Positions 17,539 through 26,454 are shown, counted from the first letter of the stretch. The stretch is DNA of 64,000 nt from Flavisericum labens (GCF_045446075.1 NZ_JBJJBQ010000002.1:124001-188000), one strand, 5' to 3'. Program-made: numbers and translations. Notes: generated by a model from the sequence alone, not told the origin.

Positions 17539-17612
17539 GCCGATGTAGCTCAGCTGGCTAGAGCAGCTGATTTGTAATCAGCAGGTCGTGGGTTCGAGTC
17601 CCTCCATCGGCT
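17539..17612 (+). tRNA. tRNA-Thr (TGT)
   Basis: A 74-nt cloverleaf. Acceptor GCCGATG pairs with CATCGGC, discriminator T, anticodon loop TTTGTAA with anticodon TGT (reads ACA), and T arm GTGGGTTCGAGTCCC. CCA is not encoded. It is first in a four-tRNA cluster before tuf. It is nearly identical to the tRNA-Thr at 35739. Confidence 0.95.
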
Positions 17613-17645
17613 CAAGTTCTTTAAAAAATTGAAATTAAGTTTATC

Positions 17646-17728
17646 GGGGAGATACTCAAGCGGCCAACGAGGACAGACTGTAAATCTGTTGTTTTTTAAC
17701 TTCGCAGGTTCGAATCCTGCTCTCCCCA
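17646..17728 (+). tRNA. tRNA-Tyr (GTA)
   Basis: An 83-nt class II tRNA. Acceptor GGGGAGA pairs with TCTCCCC, discriminator A, anticodon loop CTGTAAA (anticodon GTA), and a long variable arm of the bacterial tyrosine type. Confidence 0.95.
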
Positions 17729-17754
17729 CATTAAACTTATAAAAATTAAATATT

Positions 17755-17827
17755 GCGGGAGTAGCTCAGTTGGTAGAGCGTCAGCCTTCCAAGCTGAATG
17801 TCGCCGGTTCGAACCCGGTCTCCCGCT
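17755..17827 (+). tRNA. tRNA-Gly (TCC)
   Basis: A 73-nt cloverleaf. Acceptor GCGGGAG pairs with CTCCCGC, discriminator T, anticodon loop CTTCCAA (anticodon TCC, reads GGA/GGG). A partial copy of its 3' end occurs at 17926-17946. Confidence 0.95.
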
Positions 17828-17890
17828 CAAAAAGTTCATTCAAATTTAAGAACACTTAAAATAAGGTGTTTTTATATTGTATTAACGAGT

Positions 17891-17946
17891 AGGGTGGGAA
17901 GTTTATACTGAGCAGAGTCGAAGTAAACCCGGTCTCCCACTCAAAA
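17891..17946 (+). repeat. Remnant copy of tRNA-Gly 3' end with repeat insert
   Basis: Bases 17926-17946 match 17812-17832 (T arm, acceptor and flank of tRNA-Gly) at 20 of 21 positions. Upstream, GTGGGA and GTTTA pair with TCCCAC and TAAAC, enclosing CTGAGCAGAGTCGAAG, a sequence type I recall as a common intergenic repeat in Bacteroidota. There is no D arm and no anticodon arm, so it is not a functional tRNA. Confidence 0.65.
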
Positions 17947-18033
17947 CTTGAAGTTAAAGGTTTCAAGTTGTATAAGAAGCTAGTTTTTAGATCAAAACTT
18001 GAAGCTTTGAATACAAAACCTGAAACACAAAAT

Positions 18034-18105
18034 GCCGGTGTAGCTCAGGGGTAGAGCGTTTCCTTGGTAAGGAAGAGGTCACGAGTTCAAATCTCGTCAT
18101 TGGCT
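18034..18105 (+). tRNA. tRNA-Thr (GGT)
   Basis: A 72-nt cloverleaf. Acceptor GCCGGTG pairs with CATTGGC (two G-U pairs), discriminator T, anticodon loop TTGGTAA (anticodon GGT, reads ACC/ACT). It lies 66 bp before tuf, in the same position as thrT before tufB in E. coli. Confidence 0.95.
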
Positions 18106-18171
18106 CTATTGATTAGAAATTAGGATACACTAATATTATTATATAACTAAGATTAAAAATTATTTAAAAAC

Positions 18172-19359
18172 ATGGCAAAGGCAACTTTCGATCGTTCAAA
18201 ACCACACTTAAATATTGGTACAATTGGACACGTAGATCACGGTAAAACAACTTTAACTGCTGCTATTACTAAAGTATTAGCTGATGCAGGTTTCTCAGAA
18301 GCAAGATCATTCGATCAAATTGATAACGCACCAGAAGAAAAAGAAAGAGGTATTACAATTAATACTTCACACGTAGAATATCAAACACAAAATCGTCACT
18401 ATGCGCACGTTGACTGTCCAGGTCACGCGGATTACGTGAAGAACATGGTTACTGGTGCTGCTCAAATGGACGGTGCTATTTTGGTGGTAGCTGCTACTGA
18501 TGGTCCTATGCCACAAACTCGTGAGCATATCTTATTAGGTCGTCAAGTAGGTATTCCTCGTATCGTTGTTTTCTTAAACAAAGTTGATATGGTTGACGAT
18601 GAAGAGCTTTTAGAGCTTGTTGATATGGAAGTTAGAGATTTATTGAACTTCTACGAGTACGATGGAGACAATGGTCCTGTAGTTTCTGGTTCTGCTTTAG
18701 GCGCACTTAACGGTGAGCAAAAATGGGTGGATACTGTATTGGAACTTATGGAAGCATGTGATACATGGATTGAAGAGCCTGTACGTGATATGGATAAGCC
18801 TTTCTTAATGCCTATCGAGGATGTATTCTCAATTACTGGTCGTGGTACTGTAGCAACTGGCCGTATCGAAACGGGTATTGCAAAAACTGGTGATCCTGTA
18901 GAGATTATTGGTATGGGTGCTGAGAAATTAAACTCTACTATTACTGGTATCGAGATGTTCCGTCAGATATTAGATAGAGGTGAAGCTGGAGATAATGCTG
19001 GTATCTTATTAAGAGGTATTGAGAAAACTCAAATCTCTAGAGGTATGGTTATTACTAAGCCTGGATCTGTAACTCCTCACGCTAAATTTAAAGCGGAGGT
19101 TTACATTCTTAAAAAAGAAGAAGGTGGACGTCACACTCCATTCCACAATAACTACCGTCCTCAGTTCTACGTACGTACAACTGATGTAACTGGAAACATT
19201 TCTCTTCCTGATGGAGTTGAAATGGTTATGCCTGGAGATAACTTAACTATCACTGTTGAATTGATTCAACCAATTGCAATGAACGTAGGTTTACGTTTTG
19301 CAATCCGTGAAGGTGGTAGAACTGTAGGTGCAGGTCAGGTAACTGAAATATTAGACTAA
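18172..19359 (+). CDS. tuf: Elongation factor Tu
   Basis: A 395-residue translation GTPase that delivers aminoacyl-tRNA to the ribosome. G1 is GHVDHGKT (19-26), G2 is in the RGITINTSH segment, G3 is DCPGHADYVKNM, G4 is NKVD and the C-terminus is VGAGQVTEILD. The codon choice is visibly more biased than in flanking genes, as expected for a highly expressed gene. It is co-oriented with the four upstream tRNAs and tRNA-Trp-secE-nusG downstream. It is the only tuf copy in the window. Confidence 0.97.
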   Translation: MAKATFDRSKPHLNIGTIGHVDHGKTTLTAAITKVLADAGFSEARSFDQIDNAPEEKERGITINTSHVEYQTQNRHYAHVDCPGHADYVKNMVTGAAQMDGAILVVAATDGPMPQTREHILLGRQVGIPRIVVFLNKVDMVDDEELLELVDMEVRDLLNFYEYDGDNGPVVSGSALGALNGEQKWVDTVLELMEACDTWIEEPVRDMDKPFLMPIEDVFSITGRGTVATGRIETGIAKTGDPVEIIGMGAEKLNSTITGIEMFRQILDRGEAGDNAGILLRGIEKTQISRGMVITKPGSVTPHAKFKAEVYILKKEEGGRHTPFHNNYRPQFYVRTTDVTGNISLPDGVEMVMPGDNLTITVELIQPIAMNVGLRFAIREGGRTVGAGQVTEILD

Positions 19360-19379
19360 TACAGTTTAATTAAATATAA

Positions 19380-19416
19380 AAGTTAAGGTATTCCGGAAAA
19401 CGGAATACCTTGACTT
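19380..19416 (+). other. Long hairpin between tuf and tRNA-Trp
   Basis: AAGGTATTCCG/CGGAATACCTT with loop GAAAA, extended by A-AGTT/GACT-T (one G-U pair) to a 16-bp stem. It ends 6 bp before tRNA-Trp. It lacks a T run directly after the stem, so an RNA-processing or weak terminator role is more likely than a classic terminator. Confidence 0.65.
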
Positions 19417-19422
19417 ATATTT

Positions 19423-19495
19423 ACGGGTTTAGCTCAGTTGGTAGAGCACTGGTCTCCAAAACCAGGTGTCGGGAGTTCGAGTCTCTCAACCCGTG
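19423..19495 (+). tRNA. tRNA-Trp (CCA)
   Basis: A 73-nt cloverleaf. Acceptor ACGGGTT pairs with AACCCGT, discriminator G, anticodon loop CTCCAAA (anticodon CCA). It sits between tuf and secE, a position shared with many bacteria. Confidence 0.95.
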
Positions 19496-19543
19496 CGATA
19501 ATAAGTTGAACTCTTTTTTTTCAATTTATAAAACAAAAATAAA

Positions 19544-19738
19544 ATGGCAGGAATTGTAAACTATATTAAAGAATCATTCGGAGAACTGAAAAACAACGTG
19601 ACTTGGCCAACATGGGCAGAGGGACAAAGCTTAACGGTTTTAGTGGCTGTTTTTTCAATTATATTTTCTCTTGCTATTTGGGGCGTAGATACTGTGTTCA
19701 GTAAAGTGATTGCAGCTTACTTTCAATGGATTGGTTAA
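19544..19738 (+). CDS. secE: Preprotein translocase subunit SecE
   Basis: A 64-residue single-helix SecE: an amphipathic cytoplasmic helix (YIKESFGELKNNVTWPTWAE, with the conserved VTWP) then one membrane span (LTVLVAVFSIIFSLAIWGVD). It clamps SecY in the SecYEG channel. It lies upstream of nusG by 24 bp, the standard order. Confidence 0.95.
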   Translation: MAGIVNYIKESFGELKNNVTWPTWAEGQSLTVLVAVFSIIFSLAIWGVDTVFSKVIAAYFQWIG

Positions 19739-19762
19739 AACAAGCAGAAAAAAGAAGAATTT

Positions 19763-20317
19763 ATGTCTGAAGTAAGTGAAAAAAAATGGTACGTAGTTCG
19801 TGCTGTAAGTGGTCAAGAAAACAAAATTAAAACCTACATCGAAAATGAAATAGCACGATTGGGTTTGCAGGATTATGTTGACCAAGTATTAGTGCCTACA
19901 GAACGCGTGGTTCAAATCCGTAACGGAAAAAAAATCCATAAAGAAAAAGTGTTTTTTCCTGGATATATTATGATTCAGGCTAATTTAACAGGTGAAGTTC
20001 CTCATATAATTAGATCGGTAACAAACGTTATTGGTTTCTTAGGTGAAACAAAAGGAGGGGATCCGGTGCCGTTAAGACAATCTGAAGTAAACAGAATGTT
20101 AGGCAAGGTCGATGAGCTAGCCGTAGAGGAAAGTGCGAATGTGGCCATACCGTTTACAAAAGGAGAAACAGTAAAAGTTATCGATGGGCCATTCAATGGA
20201 TTTGATGGAACAATCGAAAAAATAAACGAAGAAAAGCGTAAGCTTGAAGTAATGGTGAAGATTTTCGGAAGAAAAACACCATTGGAGTTAAGTTATATGC
20301 AGGTTGAAAAAGTATAA
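19763..20317 (+). CDS. nusG: Transcription termination/antitermination factor NusG
   Basis: A 184-residue protein. The NGN domain (KKWYVVRAVSGQENKIKTYI, then FFPGYIMIQ and VIGFLGETKGGDPVPL) is followed by a KOW domain (PFTKGETVKVIDGPFNGFDG at about 130-150). It binds the RNA polymerase clamp and couples elongation to Rho or the ribosome. The length is standard. Confidence 0.96.
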   Translation: MSEVSEKKWYVVRAVSGQENKIKTYIENEIARLGLQDYVDQVLVPTERVVQIRNGKKIHKEKVFFPGYIMIQANLTGEVPHIIRSVTNVIGFLGETKGGDPVPLRQSEVNRMLGKVDELAVEESANVAIPFTKGETVKVIDGPFNGFDGTIEKINEEKRKLEVMVKIFGRKTPLELSYMQVEKV

Positions 20318-20338
20318 TAATTGTTACACTATATAAAT

Positions 20339-20373
20339 TGATATGTTTTTTGCTTCCAATGGAAAGCGTATCA
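20339..20373 (+). promoter_or_regulatory. Imperfect hairpin in the nusG-rplK spacer
   Basis: Outer TGATA/TATCA and inner GCTTCC/GGAAAGC pair imperfectly in the 72-bp spacer before rplK. In many bacteria ribosomal protein L1 represses the L11 operon by binding a leader hairpin here; this is a candidate only. Confidence 0.3.
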
Positions 20374-20389
20374 GACTAAATTATTAAAA

Positions 20390-20827
20390 ATGGCAAAAGA
20401 ATTAGGTAAAGTAGTTAAGTTACAAGTTCGGGGAGGTGCTGCGAATCCGTCGCCACCGGTTGGACCCGCTTTAGGTGCTGCTGGAGTTAACATTATGGAG
20501 TTCTGTAAGCAATTTAATGCTAGAACCCAAGATAAGGCTGGTAAAGTTTTACCGGTAGTTATCTCTGTTTATAAAGACAAGTCTTTCGACTTCGTTATTA
20601 AAACTCCTCCAGCTGCAGTACAATTATTAGAAGCGGCCAAGGTGAAAAAAGGTTCAGGTGAACCAAACCGAAAAAAAGTAGCTAAAGTATCTTGGGACCA
20701 GGTTAAGGCCATAGCAGAAGACAAAATGCAAGATTTAAATGCATTTGAAATTGGTTCTGCTATGAAAATGGTTGCTGGTACAGCAAGATCGATGGGAATA
20801 ACCGTAACAGGAAAATTTCCTTCTTAA
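20390..20827 (+). CDS. rplK: 50S ribosomal protein uL11
   Basis: A 145-residue uL11: KVVKLQVRGGAANPSPPVGP at the N-terminus, GVNIMEFCKQFNARTQ, and the C-terminal GTARSMGITVTG. It forms the base of the L7/L12 stalk and the GTPase-associated centre. It is followed by rplA after 19 bp. Confidence 0.97.
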   Translation: MAKELGKVVKLQVRGGAANPSPPVGPALGAAGVNIMEFCKQFNARTQDKAGKVLPVVISVYKDKSFDFVIKTPPAAVQLLEAAKVKKGSGEPNRKKVAKVSWDQVKAIAEDKMQDLNAFEIGSAMKMVAGTARSMGITVTGKFPS

Positions 20828-20846
20828 TCTATTAAAGCATTAAAAA

Positions 20847-21536
20847 ATGGCAAGATTAACAAGAAAGCAAAAAGAGGCTTTAGCGAAGATTGAAAATGGG
20901 AAGGTGTATTCATTAGATGAAGCATCTGCCTTAGTTAAAGAAATTACCAATGCAAAGTTTGATGCATCAGTTGATTTGGCGGTACGTTTGGGTGTAGATC
21001 CACGTAAAGCTAATCAAATGGTAAGAGGTGTTGTTTCACTTCCTCACGGTACTGGTAAAGACATGAAAGTATTAGCATTAGTAACACCAGATAAAGAAGC
21101 CGAAGCTAAAGAAGCTGGAGCAGATTACGTTGGTTTAGACGAATACCTTGAAAAAATCAAGGGCGGATGGACAGACGTTGATGTTATCGTTACTATGCCA
21201 AGTGTTATGGGTAAATTAGGTCCTTTAGGACGTATATTAGGCCCTCGTGGCTTAATGCCAAACCCAAAGACTGGTACAGTAACTATGGATGTTGCAAAAG
21301 CAGTTAGCGAGGTGAAAGCTGGTAAAATTGACTTTAAAGTTGATAAATACGGTATCGTTCACGCTGCTATTGGAAAAGCATCTTTCAGTGCTGATAAAAT
21401 TGCAGGAAACGCAAATGAATTATTACAAACATTAATTAAATTAAAACCAACAACTGCAAAAGGTATTTATGTAAAGAGCATTTTTATGTCTTCTACCATG
21501 AGTCCTAGTATAGCTGTTGATCCTAAAATTGGTTAA
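20847..21536 (+). CDS. rplA: 50S ribosomal protein uL1
   Basis: A 229-residue uL1 of the L1 stalk, with KFDASVDLAVRLGVDPRKA, VVSLPHGTGK, and the signature LGPLGRILGPRGLMPNPKTG (about 125-144). It helps release E-site tRNA and in many bacteria also represses its own operon. It is 20 bp before rplJ. Confidence 0.97.
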   Translation: MARLTRKQKEALAKIENGKVYSLDEASALVKEITNAKFDASVDLAVRLGVDPRKANQMVRGVVSLPHGTGKDMKVLALVTPDKEAEAKEAGADYVGLDEYLEKIKGGWTDVDVIVTMPSVMGKLGPLGRILGPRGLMPNPKTGTVTMDVAKAVSEVKAGKIDFKVDKYGIVHAAIGKASFSADKIAGNANELLQTLIKLKPTTAKGIYVKSIFMSSTMSPSIAVDPKIG

Positions 21537-21556
21537 TTTAAGTTAAAACTTTTATT

Positions 21557-22078
21557 ATGACAAGAGAAGAAAAATCACAAGTAATTGAGGACTTAACTGC
21601 AGAATTAGCCGAGAACCCAAATATCTATTTAGCCGATATTTCAGGATTAAACGCAGGAGCTACTTCAGATTTACGTCGTGCCGCATTTAAGGCTAACGTA
21701 AGAATGGCAGTTGTTAAAAATACATTACTTGCAAAAGCGATGGAAGCTTCAGATAAAGAATTTGGAGAGCTTCCTTCAGTTTTAAAAGGAAATACATCAG
21801 TGATGTATGCCGAGGCAGGCAATGCACCAGCTAAGTTGATAAAAAACTTCCGAAAAAAATCAGAAAAGCCTTTATTAAAAGGTGCATTTATTGAGGAAGC
21901 TATTTACATTGGTGATGAACAATTAGAAACTTTAGTAGAGATTAAATCTAAAGACGAATTGTTAGGAGAAATTGTAGGATTACTACAATCTCCAGCCAAA
22001 AATGTTATTTCTGCACTTAAATCGGGTGGAGGTACATTAGCTGGACTTATTAAAACACTATCCGAAAAAGAAGGATAG
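21557..22078 (+). CDS. rplJ: 50S ribosomal protein uL10
   Basis: A 173-residue uL10: MTREEKSQVIEDLTAELAEN, YLADISGLNAG, then RMAVVKNTLLAKAM and a C-terminal helix that would carry L7/L12 dimers. The 20-bp gap before it is too short for the classical L10 leader, so any L10-type control would have to act elsewhere. Confidence 0.96.
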   Translation: MTREEKSQVIEDLTAELAENPNIYLADISGLNAGATSDLRRAAFKANVRMAVVKNTLLAKAMEASDKEFGELPSVLKGNTSVMYAEAGNAPAKLIKNFRKKSEKPLLKGAFIEEAIYIGDEQLETLVEIKSKDELLGEIVGLLQSPAKNVISALKSGGGTLAGLIKTLSEKEG

Positions 22079-22141
22079 TACAAAGCAGTACGCACTTTAT
22101 TACAATTATATTATTACAAAAATTATTAAAACGGTAGAAAA

Positions 22142-22516
22142 ATGGCAGATTTAAAAGATTTCGCAGAACAATTAGTTAACCTTACTGTAAAAGAAGTAAA
22201 TGAGTTAGCAACTATATTAAAAGATGAGTATGGCATCGAGCCTGCTGCTGCTGCTGCAGTTGCAGTTGCTGGTCCTGCTGGCGGTGGTGAAGCTGAAGAA
22301 GCTCAAACTGAGTTTGATGTAATCCTTAAAGCAGCAGGTGGTTCTAAACTAGCTGTTGTAAAACTAGTTAAAGAATTAACTGGATTAGGATTAAAAGAAG
22401 CTAAAGGTTTAGTTGATGACGCACCATCTCCAATCAAAGAAGGTGTAGCTAAAGATGAAGCAGAAGCTCTTAAAGCCCAATTAGAAGAGGCTGGAGCTGA
22501 GGTTGAGCTTAAGTAA
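22142..22516 (+). CDS. rplL: 50S ribosomal protein bL12 (L7/L12)
   Basis: A 124-residue stalk protein: N-terminal dimerisation helices (FAEQLVNLTVKEVNELATIL), an alanine/glycine hinge (about 36-52) and the C-terminal factor-binding domain (TEFDVILKAAGGSKLAVVKL and GLGLKEAKGLVDDAP). It recruits translation GTPases. It is followed by the structured rplL-rpoB spacer. Confidence 0.97.
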   Translation: MADLKDFAEQLVNLTVKEVNELATILKDEYGIEPAAAAAVAVAGPAGGGEAEEAQTEFDVILKAAGGSKLAVVKLVKELTGLGLKEAKGLVDDAPSPIKEGVAKDEAEALKAQLEEAGAEVELK

Positions 22517-22539
22517 GCTTAATTACTCAAAAACATTAG

Positions 22540-22575
22540 GGTTTAGGTCTGGAGAGCAATCTCTAAGACCTAAAC
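22540..22575 (+). other. 16-bp hairpin with GCAA tetraloop between rplL and rpoB
   Basis: GGTTTAGGTCT pairs with AGACCTAAACC and continues through one G-U pair into GAGA/TCTC closed by a GCAA loop, 16 pairs with no bulge. No T run follows. In E. coli this spacer holds an attenuator and an RNase III site; a similar role is inferred. Confidence 0.75.
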
Positions 22576-22581
22576 CATTTT

Positions 22582-22604
22582 GCGTATATAATGATTATAT
22601 ATGC
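22582..22604. repeat. 23-bp near-perfect palindrome before rpoB
   Basis: GCGTATATAAT and ATTATATATGC flank a single G; only one pair is imperfect (G opposite T). It is A/T-rich and 35 bp before the rpoB ATG. It could be a second hairpin in the mRNA or a DNA-binding site. Confidence 0.55.
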
Positions 22605-22639
22605 TTTCACTATTTTTTTAATCAAAATTCCGTCCATTG

Positions 22640-25600
22640 ATGTTATCAACACAAGCTGAAAGATTAAATTTCTCCTCTATTGTAAATAGAACGGAATATC
22701 CTGACTTTTTGGATATTCAGATTAAATCCTTCCAGGATTTTTTCCAATTAGAAACAAAATCTGAAGAAAGAGGTGATGAAGGGCTTTATAACACCTTCAT
22801 GGAAAACTTTCCAATTACAGATTCACGTAATCAATTCGTTTTAGAATTTTTAGATTACTTCGTAGATCCGCCAAGATATGCCATTGAAGAGTGTATTGAA
22901 AGAGGACTTACTTACAGCGTTCCGCTAAAGGCAAGATTAAAGTTATATTGTACGGATCCTGAACATGAGGATTTCGAGACCATTGTTCAAGATGTGTACT
23001 TAGGAACTATACCTTACATGACGCCAAGTGGTACTTTTGTTATTAATGGTGCCGAGCGTGTAGTAGTATCTCAATTACACCGTTCGCCTGGTGTATTCTT
23101 CGGGCAGTCGTTCCATGCTAATGGAACAAAATTATATTCAGCAAGGGTTATTCCATTCAAAGGATCATGGATTGAGTTTGCTACAGATATTAACCAGGTA
23201 ATGTATGCTTACATTGACAGAAAGAAAAAATTACCTGTTACAACACTTTTCCGTGCTATCGGGTTTGAGCGTGATAAAGATATCTTAGAGATTTTTGATT
23301 TAGCCGAAGAGGTTAAAGTTTCAAAAACTGGGTTAAAAAAATATTTAGGAAGAAAATTAGCAGCGCGTGTTCTTAATACATGGCATGAGGATTTTGTTGA
23401 TGAAGATACTGGTGAAGTTGTATCTATAGAGCGTAACGAAATTGTATTGGATCGTGATACAGTTTTAGACAAAGAAAACATAGAAGAAATTCTTGAAGCT
23501 GATGTAAAAACCATTCTTTTACACAAGGAATCGAACGAACAAGGTGATTACGCCATTATTCACAACACGCTTCAAAAAGACCCAACAAACTCTGAAAAAG
23601 AAGCTGTTGAGCATATTTATAGACAATTACGTAATGCCGAGCCGCCGGATGAGGAAACCGCTCGTGGTATTATCGATAAATTGTTCTTTAGTGACCAACG
23701 TTACTCTTTAGGAGAGGTAGGTCGTTACAGAATGAATAAAAAACTGGGTCTTGATATTGGTATGGATAAGCAAGTGCTTACCAAAGAAGATATCATTACC
23801 ATCATAAAATACTTAATCGAGCTTATCAATTCTAAAGCTGAGATTGATGATATTGATCACTTATCTAACCGGCGTGTACGTACTGTTGGTGAGCAATTAT
23901 CATCTCAGTTTGGTGTTGGTTTAGCGCGTATGGCTCGTACCATTCGTGAGCGAATGAATGTTCGTGACAACGAGGTGTTTACGCCAATAGATTTGATTAA
24001 CGCGAAGACTTTATCTTCTGTAATCAACTCGTTTTTTGGAACTAACCAGTTATCTCAGTTTATGGATCAAACGAATCCATTAGCGGAGATTACTCATAAG
24101 CGTCGTCTATCGGCTCTTGGACCTGGAGGTTTATCTAGAGAGAGAGCAGGTTTTGAGGTTCGTGATGTTCACTATACGCACTATGGTCGTTTATGTCCTA
24201 TAGAAACACCGGAGGGACCAAATATTGGTTTGATTTCTTCACTTTCAGTTTTTGCTAAAGTGAACTCTATGGGATTCATTGAAACACCATATAGGAAAGT
24301 AACTGATGGTGTTGTTGATATAAAAAATGAACCAACATACTTAAGTGCCGAAGAGGAGGAAGATAGATTAATCGCTCAAGCAACTGTTGAAGTTGATGGA
24401 GATGGCAAAATTTTACATGATAAGGTTATTGCAAGAATGGAAGGTGACTTCCCTGTAATTGAACCAACTGATTTGCACTATACAGATGTAGCACCAAACC
24501 AAATATCATCGATTTCGGCTTCTTTAATTCCGTTCTTAGAGCATGATGATGCCAATAGAGCCTTGATGGGGTCTAACATGATGCGTCAGGCTGTGCCTTT
24601 ATTAAGAGTAGATGCACCAATTGTTGGTACAGGGTTAGAGCGTCAAGTAGCTTCAGATTCTAGAGTATTAATTAATGCTGAAGGAATAGGAGAAGTACTT
24701 TATGTAGATGCTAATGAGATTAAAATAAGGTATGATAGAACAGAAGATGAAGCTAAAGTAAGTTTTGATTCTGATGTTAAAACATATCAATTAGTAAAAT
24801 TCAGAAAAACAAACCAAGGTACTTCCATCAACCTTAAACCAATTGTTGTTAAAGGTGATAAAGTATCGAAAGGCCAAGTTTTATGTGAAGGTTATGCAAC
24901 TCAAAAAGGAGAGCTTGCTTTAGGTAGAAATATGAAAGTAGCCTTTATGCCTTGGAAAGGGTATAACTTTGAGGACGCTATTGTAATCTCTGAAAAAGTA
25001 GTTCGTGAAGATATCTTTACGTCTATTCATATTGATGAATATTCATTAGAGGTTAGAGATACTAAATTAGGTAACGAAGAATTAACTAACGATATTCCAA
25101 ACGTTTCAGAAGAGGCAACAAAAGACTTAGATGAGCATGGAATGATCCGCGTTGGTGCTGAAGTAAAACCTGGTGACATCCTTATTGGAAAGATTACACC
25201 TAAAGGTGAATCTGATCCAACACCTGAAGAAAAATTACTACGTGCCATTTTTGGTGATAAAGCAGGAGATGTTAAAGATGCATCTTTAAAAGCTTCACCT
25301 TCATTACATGGTGTTGTAATTGAAAAGAAATTATTCGCTAGAGCGGTAAAAGATAAACGTAAAAGAGCTCAAGATAAGGATGATATTTTAGCTTTAGAAG
25401 CGCAATACGATAGAAAGTTTGACGAGTTAAAAGATGTGTTAGTTGAAAAACTATTTGCAATAGTAAATGGTAAAACAGCCCAAGGTATCTTTAATGATTT
25501 AGGTGAAGAAGTATTACCAAAAGGTAAAAAGTTTACACTTAAAATGTTAAACGCTGTTGATGATTACGCACATTTAGTGTCTGGAAAATGGACAACTGAT

Positions 25601-26452
25601 GATCATACCAATAGTTTGGTGGCCGATTTAATCCACAACTATAAAATTAAAGAAAACGACTTGCAAGGGGCATTACGTCGCGAGAAGTTTACTATTTCAG
25701 TTGGAGATGAATTACCATCAGGAATCATCAAATTAGCGAAAGTTTATATTGCTAAAAAACGTAAGCTTAAAGTAGGTGATAAAATGGCAGGGCGTCACGG
25801 TAACAAAGGTATTGTTGCTCGTATCGTTCGTCAGGAAGATATGCCTTTCTTAGAAGATGGAACCCCTGTTGATATCGTATTAAATCCACTTGGTGTACCT
25901 TCTCGTATGAATATTGGTCAGATTTATGAAACCGTATTAGGTTGGGCTGGACAAAAACTAGGACGTAAATACGCAACACCTATTTTTGATGGTGCGAACA
26001 TTGATCAAATCAACGAGCTTACTGATGAAGCAGGTATTCCAAGATACGGACATACTTACCTATATGATGGTGGAACTGGTCAACGTTTTGATCAACCAGC
26101 AACTGTAGGTGTGATTTACATGCTGAAATTAGGACACATGGTTGATGATAAAATGCACGCGCGTTCTATCGGACCTTACTCATTAATTACACAACAGCCA
26201 TTGGGTGGTAAAGCTCAATTTGGTGGTCAGCGTTTTGGTGAGATGGAAGTTTGGGCACTTGAGGCTTATGGAGCATCAAGTACTTTACGCGAAATTTTAA
26301 CTGTAAAATCTGATGATGTTATTGGTAGAGCTAAAACTTACGAAAGTATTGTTAAGGGCGAACCAATGCCAGATCCAGGATTGCCAGAGTCTTTCAACGT
26401 ATTAATGCACGAATTGAAAGGTTTAGGTTTAGACATCAGGTTAGAGGAGTAA
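22640..26452 (+). CDS. rpoB: RNA polymerase subunit beta
   Basis: I place the start at the ATG at 22640, not the TTG directly before it, giving 1270 residues. Landmarks are FSSIVNRTEYPDFLDIQIKS at the N-terminus, SQLHRSPGVFF, the rifampicin-binding region SSFFGTNQLSQFMDQTNPLA with THKRRLSALGPGG, and GDKMAGRHGNKGIV. The rifampicin-cluster residues look wild-type. It is expressed with rplKAJL and rpoC. Confidence 0.97.
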   Translation: MLSTQAERLNFSSIVNRTEYPDFLDIQIKSFQDFFQLETKSEERGDEGLYNTFMENFPITDSRNQFVLEFLDYFVDPPRYAIEECIERGLTYSVPLKARLKLYCTDPEHEDFETIVQDVYLGTIPYMTPSGTFVINGAERVVVSQLHRSPGVFFGQSFHANGTKLYSARVIPFKGSWIEFATDINQVMYAYIDRKKKLPVTTLFRAIGFERDKDILEIFDLAEEVKVSKTGLKKYLGRKLAARVLNTWHEDFVDEDTGEVVSIERNEIVLDRDTVLDKENIEEILEADVKTILLHKESNEQGDYAIIHNTLQKDPTNSEKEAVEHIYRQLRNAEPPDEETARGIIDKLFFSDQRYSLGEVGRYRMNKKLGLDIGMDKQVLTKEDIITIIKYLIELINSKAEIDDIDHLSNRRVRTVGEQLSSQFGVGLARMARTIRERMNVRDNEVFTPIDLINAKTLSSVINSFFGTNQLSQFMDQTNPLAEITHKRRLSALGPGGLSRERAGFEVRDVHYTHYGRLCPIETPEGPNIGLISSLSVFAKVNSMGFIETPYRKVTDGVVDIKNEPTYLSAEEEEDRLIAQATVEVDGDGKILHDKVIARMEGDFPVIEPTDLHYTDVAPNQISSISASLIPFLEHDDANRALMGSNMMRQAVPLLRVDAPIVGTGLERQVASDSRVLINAEGIGEVLYVDANEIKIRYDRTEDEAKVSFDSDVKTYQLVKFRKTNQGTSINLKPIVVKGDKVSKGQVLCEGYATQKGELALGRNMKVAFMPWKGYNFEDAIVISEKVVREDIFTSIHIDEYSLEVRDTKLGNEELTNDIPNVSEEATKDLDEHGMIRVGAEVKPGDILIGKITPKGESDPTPEEKLLRAIFGDKAGDVKDASLKASPSLHGVVIEKKLFARAVKDKRKRAQDKDDILALEAQYDRKFDELKDVLVEKLFAIVNGKTAQGIFNDLGEEVLPKGKKFTLKMLNAVDDYAHLVSGKWTTDDHTNSLVADLIHNYKIKENDLQGALRREKFTISVGDELPSGIIKLAKVYIAKKRKLKVGDKMAGRHGNKGIVARIVRQEDMPFLEDGTPVDIVLNPLGVPSRMNIGQIYETVLGWAGQKLGRKYATPIFDGANIDQINELTDEAGIPRYGHTYLYDGGTGQRFDQPATVGVIYMLKLGHMVDDKMHARSIGPYSLITQQPLGGKAQFGGQRFGEMEVWALEAYGASSTLREILTVKSDDVIGRAKTYESIVKGEPMPDPGLPESFNVLMHELKGLGLDIRLEE

Positions 26453-26454
26453 AA

